Assembly (NCBI GenBank): GCA_034437795.1
Contig: DAOTTI010000148.1
Coordinates: 1 to 9,153 of the forward strand
From: DAOTTI01 sp034437795
GTDB lineage: Bacteria; Chloroflexota; UBA11872; UBA12225
Reading direction: 5' to 3'
DNA length: 9,153 nt
Under the pieces are notes generated by a model. It worked only from the letters and a program-made list of their open reading frames with translations, ran no database searches and was not told the origin of the DNA. The translations under genes were made by a program, and so were the position numbers. Shown in pieces: positions 5,308 through 9,153 of the stretch. Position 1 is the stretch's first letter. Each line of letters starts with the position of its first letter.

Positions 5308-6276
5308 ATGAAGCTGGTGATGTTCGAGCGCAGCCAGGCAGGCAGCCGTCTGGGCGCGCTGGCGGGTGGCGGAGAGCACGTCGTCGATCTGGCTGCGGCG
5401 GCGCAGGCCGCCGGAGGCGGGGCGGCGCAGGCGCAGGCTGCAGGGGCGCTGCAATCGATCCACGCCCTGCTCGTCGCCGGCGAGCCCGGCCTGCAGGCGG
5501 CGCAGGAGGCGCTGCGCTTCGCCGAGGCGCGCGGTGCGGCCGACCCGCGCTGGGGCCTGCCGGTGAGCGCCGCCCGCCTGCGCGCCCCGATCGCGCGGCC
5601 GGGCAAGATCCTGGCCCTGGCCGGCAACTACCGTGCCCACCGCGCCGAAGGCGGCGTCGCCAGCCCCGAGCCTGAGCGGGCGCTGCCGGAGGTCTTCTGC
5701 AAGCCGGCCACGGCGGTGATCGGCCCGGGCGACCCCATCAAGCTGCCCGGCCCGCCCGTCGTGGCGGTCGATTATGAGGGCGAGCTAGGCGTGGTCATCG
5801 GCCGCCCCTGCTCGCGCGTACCTGAGAGCCAGGCCATGGCGTACGTGGGTGGCTACCTGTGCGTCAACGACGTCTCAGGGCGCAAGCTCGATCCGGGCTT
5901 CGAGCGATCCCCGGAGCTACTGGAGCGGGCCAGGTTCTTTGACTGGCTGGCCGGCAAGTGGTTCGATACCTTCTGCCCCATCGGTCCCTGGCTGGTCACG
6001 TCCGACGAGATCCCTGACCCGATGGCGCTGACGCTGGTCACCCGCGTGAATGGTGAGCAGCGCCAGCGGGCCTCCACCGGTGAGATGATCCATTCCATTG
6101 CCCGCACCATCGCCTGGTGCAGCACGGTGATGACGCTTGAGCCGGGGGACGTCATCGCCACCGGCACGCCGGCCGGCGTGGGCAGCGCCACGGGGCGCTT
6201 CCTCCAGCCGGGCGACGTGGTGGAGGTCGAGATCGAGCGGATTGGCGTGCTGCGCAACCCCGTCGTGGCGCGCTAG
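5308..6276 (+). CDS. Fumarylacetoacetate hydrolase (FAH)-family enzyme
   Basis: This 322-residue protein is predicted to be cytoplasmic and metal-dependent. The family includes hydrolases, dehydratases and decarboxylases of 2-keto acids, including keto-deoxy sugar acids. A variable, Ala-rich N-terminal part of about 90 residues precedes the FAH domain. The domain begins with GKILALAGNYRAH (99-111) and continues with EVFCKPATAVIGPGDPIKLP (128-147). VDYEGELGVVIG (154-165) gives the metal ligands Glu157 and Glu159, and VNDVSGRKLD (186-195) gives the metal ligand Asp188. GKWFDTFCPIGPW (216-228) and GDVIATGTPAGVG (280-292) complete the usual set. All expected ligands are present, so it should be active. 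GGAGG at 5299-5303 supports the ATG. Its place among two dehydrogenases and two sugar-binding proteins favours a role on a sugar-derived keto-deoxy acid rather than on fumarylacetoacetate. That is inference. Confidence 0.93.
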   Translation: MKLVMFERSQAGSRLGALAGGGEHVVDLAAAAQAAGGGAAQAQAAGALQSIHALLVAGEPGLQAAQEALRFAEARGAADPRWGLPVSAARLRAPIARPGKILALAGNYRAHRAEGGVASPEPERALPEVFCKPATAVIGPGDPIKLPGPPVVAVDYEGELGVVIGRPCSRVPESQAMAYVGGYLCVNDVSGRKLDPGFERSPELLERARFFDWLAGKWFDTFCPIGPWLVTSDEIPDPMALTLVTRVNGEQRQRASTGEMIHSIARTIAWCSTVMTLEPGDVIATGTPAGVGSATGRFLQPGDVVEVEIERIGVLRNPVVAR

Positions 6277-6304
6277 CCTGGAGTATTCCCGGCCAGCAAG
6301 GGGG

Positions 6305-6328
6305 CCCTCTCCCTTCGGGACAGGGTGA
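6305..6328. repeat. Short palindromic dispersed repeat, copy 3 (degenerate)
   Basis: CCCTCTCCC-TTC-GGGACAGGGTGA shares the CCCTCTCCC start and GGGTGA tail with the copy at 379-410. The hairpin is reduced to TCCC/GGGA around a TTC loop. Confidence 0.55.
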
Positions 6329-6332
6329 AGTC

Positions 6333-6348
6333 TGCACCGGTGCATAAT
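6333..6348 (+). promoter_or_regulatory. 12-bp palindrome overlapping a CATAAT hexamer
   Basis: TGCACCGGTGCA (6333-6344) is a perfect palindrome of the size of a small operator. CATAAT (6343-6348) overlaps its right edge and matches a -10 box at five of six positions, about 105 bp before the ATG at 6454. No good -35 box is seen at the normal distance. It may be an operator and promoter for the second binding protein, but the evidence is only the sequence pattern. Confidence 0.3.
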
Positions 6349-6453
6349 CCGCGCTGGCTGCTGGCGGCACACAGGTCAAGGAGAACAGGTCACACGGCCA
6401 GGGGGCTCAACGAGAAGCAGAGAAGTAGCGTAATCGAGGAAGGAGATAAGGAC

Positions 6454-7800
6454 ATGGCGAGAGACATGGTGCGCAGTCGAAGGGAGCTGGTCGCGCGTGC
6501 GAGCCGGCTGGCGGCGGGGGCACTTGGCCTCGGCGCCGCGGCCTGCGGGGTGAACGCGAAGCCGGCCGGGCCAGGAACGGCCGCCAGGGGGCCGGTGCCG
6601 ATCCTGCACTGGATCCAGTATGCCCCGCCCCATCGCTTTGGCCTGGCGCAGAAAGCGGTGCTGGACGACTTCCAGGCGCGCAATCCCGGGCGCGTCAGCC
6701 TGGAGATCGGCGAGAGCGGCAGCAGCGTCGGGCTGGCCAAGGTGAAGACGGCCGTTGCCGCCGGCACGCCCCCGAATAGCTGGTTCGGCTGGCAGGTCGA
6801 GGCGTCGGATCTCTTCACGCTCGGCGCGCTGGCCGACCTCCATGCCGAGCTGAAGACGCACAAGGAGTGGGCGAAGCTCAAGAACGAGCTCATCCCCACG
6901 CTCGTCGACGGGGCCACCTGGAAGGGCAAGCTGGCCCTCATGCCCCTATTCCCTGACCCGCACGGGCTGGGCTTCAACCGCGCCATGCTCACCCAGGCGG
7001 CGGTGCAGCCGCCGCGCCAGGGCTACACCTGGGACGAGTTCATCGAGATCGGCCGGCGCACGGCCCAGCCGCCGGAGCGGGTGCTCTTCAACTTCGAGTA
7101 CATCTGGAACCAGCTCTTCTGGTGGATGTACGCCAATGGCCAGCGCCCACTGAACCAGGAGCGGACGAAAGTGCTCTTCGATACGCCCCAGGTCTTGCAG
7201 ACGGTGGAGTGGCTGCACGAGCACGTGCAGCGCACGCAGCTGGCGCGCCACGGCAAGGCCGACTTCAACGAGGGCAAGTCGGTGACCGAGGTGATCAACG
7301 CGGGGACGGTGACGCCCCCGCGCTATCCGAATGTCGATCCGGGCGACGGCAGCGGCATCTTCCTCACGCACTACCCCCTCGGGCCAAGCAATACCAGGCG
7401 CGAGCCGGGGACTTCCGGCAACGTGTTTGGCTTCATGGTCTTCAAAGCCGGCGACGCCACCAAGGTGGCCGCGGCCGCCGAGATCGCCGCCTGGTCGGTG
7501 CGGCCGGACGTGCAGCTCCTCGTGTCCGAGGCGTCGGGGCACGCGCCGGCCAATCTGGCTGCCGCCCGCGACCCCAAGCTGCCGGGAGCGTTGAAGAACA
7601 ATCCCCTGCTCCGCATGCTCAATGACCTGGCGCGCTACAACTATCCCACACCGAACTTCCCGCGCTGGGGCGAGGTGAACCGCCTGATCGATGAGCATCT
7701 TGGGCGCGTGGGGAAGGGGGAGCTGCGGCCGAAGGACGCGCTGGCCGAGATCCAGCGCCGCGCGCAGGCTCTGGTCGACGAGGATCTCCAGCGTGGCTGA
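6454..7800 (+). CDS. Second ABC transporter substrate-binding lipoprotein
   Basis: This 448-residue protein is another family-1 extracellular binding protein. Residues 1-31 look like a twin-arginine lipoprotein signal: RSRRELV, an Ala/Gly/Leu-rich stretch and the lipobox AAAC with Cys31. The mature part starts with VPILHWIQYAPP (48-59). It also has AAGTPPNSWFGW (102-113), LADLHAEL (126-133), WKGKLALMPLF (156-166) and GYTWDEFIEIGRR (190-202). The central segment runs parallel to the first binding protein, so the two are probably distant paralogues, but the rest differs enough to suggest another ligand. The region 205-240 is rich in Trp, Phe and Tyr (FNFEYIWNQLFWWMY), as in sugar pockets. AAGGAG at 6440-6445, 8 nt before the ATG, supports the start. 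No permease or ATPase genes are beside it, so it must use one encoded elsewhere, or the partners lie outside the window. Confidence 0.9.
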   Translation: MARDMVRSRRELVARASRLAAGALGLGAAACGVNAKPAGPGTAARGPVPILHWIQYAPPHRFGLAQKAVLDDFQARNPGRVSLEIGESGSSVGLAKVKTAVAAGTPPNSWFGWQVEASDLFTLGALADLHAELKTHKEWAKLKNELIPTLVDGATWKGKLALMPLFPDPHGLGFNRAMLTQAAVQPPRQGYTWDEFIEIGRRTAQPPERVLFNFEYIWNQLFWWMYANGQRPLNQERTKVLFDTPQVLQTVEWLHEHVQRTQLARHGKADFNEGKSVTEVINAGTVTPPRYPNVDPGDGSGIFLTHYPLGPSNTRREPGTSGNVFGFMVFKAGDATKVAAAAEIAAWSVRPDVQLLVSEASGHAPANLAAARDPKLPGALKNNPLLRMLNDLARYNYPTPNFPRWGEVNRLIDEHLGRVGKGELRPKDALAEIQRRAQALVDEDLQRG

Positions 7801-7813
7801 ACGGTGAGCTCAT

Positions 7814-7876
7814 GGTTCAAAGTTCAAAGTTCAAGGTTCAAAGTTCAAAGTTCAAGGCTCAAAGCTCAAGGCTCAA
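7814..7876. repeat. Array of nine RGYTCAA heptamers
   Basis: Nine gapless 7-bp units run GGTTCAA, AGTTCAA, AGTTCAA, then the same three again, then GGCTCAA, AGCTCAA, GGCTCAA. This gives a 21-bp higher-order period. It begins 13 bp after the stop codon of the second binding protein. Five inverted, partly degenerate units lie at 7944-7978. Confidence 0.95.
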
Positions 7877-7889
7877 GGTGTAAAGCGGC

Positions 7890-7926
7890 GCCAGGTGAGC
7901 AAACCATCCCACAGCTTGCACCTGGC
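7890..7926. repeat. Central stem-loop between inverted heptamer arrays
   Basis: GCCAGGTG (7890-7897) pairs with CACCTGGC (7919-7926). The stem continues with AGC (7898-7900) and GCT past a small bulge. It sits between the forward and inverted heptamer arrays, so the whole 7814-7978 stretch can fold into one long structure. Confidence 0.75.
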
Positions 7927-7943
7927 ACCCCGCACCTTGCATG

Positions 7944-7978
7944 CTCAACCGTGAACTTTGAACCGTGAACTTTGAACT
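7944..7978. repeat. Inverted heptamer array (five units)
   Basis: Read on the minus strand from 7978 to 7944 the units are AGTTCAA, AGTTCAC, GGTTCAA, AGTTCAC and GGTTGAG. They are the reverse orientation of the array at 7814-7876 with a few changes. The array ends 5 bp before the ribosome binding site of the next gene. Confidence 0.92.
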
Positions 7979-7994
7979 ACTTTAGGAGGAGGCT

Positions 7995-8981
7995 GTGGCG
8001 GAGCTGATGCGGCGCGTGGCGAAGCGCGAAGGGGTCGGGAACATCGTGCTGGAGCAGGTGCCGGTGCCCGAGCCGGGCCCCGGGCAGGTGCTGGTGCGCA
8101 CGCAGGCCAGCCTGATCAGCCGCGGGTCGGAGCTGTGGCGTCGCTATGAGCGCCAGGAGGCGGTCGATCCCGCCATCATGGGGTATTCCACGGCAGGGGT
8201 GGTGGCGCGCGTCGGGGAAGGGGTCACCGGCTTCGCACCGGGTGACCGCGTCGTGGCCGTGGCGCCCCACGCGGAGTACTCGGTCGTCGCCGCACGCGAT
8301 CCACGGCACCCCCGCCTCTATCCGCTCCACCCTGCCCTGAGCGTCGAGCAGGGGACGTTCCATCCGCTTTCAACCAGCAGCGCCGGCTGGACGGCCGCGG
8401 CGGGGATCACGCCGGAAGACCGCGTGGTGGTCCTGGGGCAGGGCCTGGTGGGCAATCTGGTGCTGCAGTTTGCGCGGCGCTACCGGCCGGCCCAGCTGAT
8501 CGCCGTCGACACGCTGGCGCTGCGCTGCCGTCTGGCCGTCGCGTCCGGCGCGCCGGAGGTGGTAAACGCCTCCCAGGAGGATCCAGTGGCCGCCGTCAAG
8601 CGCCTGACCGGCGGCCACGGCGCCACCATCGTGATCGATTGCGTTGGCGGCCGTGCGGGCGTGCGGTCATTCGCCCAAGCCCAGGAGATGCTGGCTCCTG
8701 GCGGGCTTCTGCAGTTGATCGGCCTCTACCACGGCGAGCCCCTGCCGCTGGAGGCGTCCAAGATGATGGGTAAGCGCCTGCTGGGCGGCTATCCCCCCGA
8801 GAGCGACCGCGGCGCGATGGGGCAGGCGGCGATGGCGGCGCTCGCCTCCGGCGAGGTGCGCGTCGAGCACCTGATCACCCACCGGTTCGCTGGCACCGAA
8901 GCCAGGGCGGCTTTCGACCTGCTCTACCACCACCCCGAACAGGCGATGGGCGTGGTGCTGGTCTGGGACGAGCCCCGGTAA
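7995..8981 (+). CDS. Medium-chain dehydrogenase/reductase lacking zinc ligands
   Basis: This 328-residue protein has the two-part layout of medium-chain alcohol/polyol dehydrogenases. The GroES-like part is at 1-130, with the motif PEPGPGQVLVRTQAS (25-39) and FAPGDRVVAV (80-89). The Rossmann fold follows, with VVLGQGLVGNLVLQFARR (145-162) and Asp172 at the end of the second strand, which suggests NAD rather than NADP. The usual catalytic Cys region (GICGTD-like) reads SLISRGSELW (39-48), the GHE motif is replaced by GYS (63-65), and the four-Cys structural zinc lobe is absent. It is therefore probably zinc-independent. The GTG start is preceded by AGGAGG at 7984-7989. It closes the gene set, after the heptamer-repeat structure. 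It is likely to oxidise or reduce a sugar, polyol or related compound, but the substrate is unknown. Confidence 0.9.
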   Translation: MAELMRRVAKREGVGNIVLEQVPVPEPGPGQVLVRTQASLISRGSELWRRYERQEAVDPAIMGYSTAGVVARVGEGVTGFAPGDRVVAVAPHAEYSVVAARDPRHPRLYPLHPALSVEQGTFHPLSTSSAGWTAAAGITPEDRVVVLGQGLVGNLVLQFARRYRPAQLIAVDTLALRCRLAVASGAPEVVNASQEDPVAAVKRLTGGHGATIVIDCVGGRAGVRSFAQAQEMLAPGGLLQLIGLYHGEPLPLEASKMMGKRLLGGYPPESDRGAMGQAAMAALASGEVRVEHLITHRFAGTEARAAFDLLYHHPEQAMGVVLVWDEPR

Positions 8982-9153
8982 TCAAGGTCCGTCCCATGAT
9001 CAAGGGTCGCCTGCGCCGCCCTTGCCGCCGGCATCCTGTTGGCTGAGCGTGCAGCGGCGGCGCCCAGTGCTGTCGCAGGCAACCTCTTCGGGAATGCCAG
9101 CCCGCGCACCAGGGAAAGCCATGCCAGGTCGCTGGCCTGATGGTGCACTAGGG
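8982..9153. other. Right-edge region, nothing recognised
   Basis: These 172 bp after the dehydrogenase show no open frame with a start site, no RNA gene and no clear terminator. A weak 7-bp inverted pair (GCCGCCG at 9024-9030 with CGGCGGC at 9055-9061) is within what a G+C-rich sequence gives by chance. Confidence 0.4.

Larger units (their letters stand above)
6277..6453. other. Intergenic region with repeat copy and palindrome
   Basis: This 177-bp gap lies between the FAH-family gene and the second binding protein. It holds copy 3 of the short dispersed repeat (6305-6328) and the perfect palindrome at 6333-6344. A GTG at 6325 opens the binding-protein frame early but has no ribosome binding site, and the resulting extension would place 43 residues before the signal peptide. 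I treat it as non-coding. Confidence 0.5.

Noticed and set aside
6946..7698. Minus-strand open frame of 250 codons opposite the second binding protein
   Set aside because: It is antisense to a well-supported gene and has no domain or start site.
7814..7978. CRISPR-like array
   Set aside because: The units are only 7 bp, without spacers, and part of the array is inverted. This is a simple tandem repeat structure.
8924..9148. Minus-strand open frame at the right edge
   Set aside because: It overlaps the end of the dehydrogenase, has no recognisable product and no convincing start.

Overview
This is a G+C-rich window (roughly two thirds G+C by eye) with strong purine-rich Shine-Dalgarno sites. 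It carries two solute-binding proteins whose signal peptides look like Tat lipoprotein signals, and a degenerate IS630-family insertion sequence of a type I associate with Chloroflexota. The best guess is a thermophilic or uncultured Chloroflexota bacterium. That is an inference, because no marker gene is present.

Layout. Positions 1-308 hold the low-complexity Ala/Pro/Thr-rich end of a possible gene that enters from the left. Positions 379-410 hold a short palindromic repeat that recurs twice later. Positions 435-2139 are a complete but decayed IS630-type element: 15-bp inverted ends with one mismatch, a TA dinucleotide on each side, and a minus-strand transposase broken by frameshifts, an amber codon and several repeat-type insertions. 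Positions 2140-2433 look non-coding. From 2434 to 8981 five genes lie on the plus strand: a Gfo/Idh/MocA oxidoreductase, a sugar-type ABC substrate-binding lipoprotein, a fumarylacetoacetate-hydrolase-family enzyme, a second substrate-binding lipoprotein, and a zinc-less medium-chain dehydrogenase. The gaps between them (114-252 bp) are filled with repeats and palindromes. Positions 8982-9153 show nothing convincing.

How the genes may work together. Two carbohydrate-type binding proteins, two NAD(P)-type dehydrogenases and an FAH-type enzyme fit uptake and oxidative (non-phosphorylative) breakdown of a sugar, sugar acid or polyol. The dehydrogenases would oxidise the sugar and the FAH enzyme would act on a keto-deoxy-acid intermediate. 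No permease, ATPase, kinase, aldolase or regulator is in the window, so the substrate is unknown and the pathway is inferred.

The most unusual material is in the repeats. Inside the transposase, 23-38 bp direct repeats flank palindromic spacers. Conceptual removal of one 75-bp unit removes the amber codon, and removal of two 61-bp units rejoins the start codon to the helix-turn-helix frame. In front of the last gene lies a composite inverted structure built from nine heptamers of the form RGYTCAA and five inverted, partly degenerate ones.
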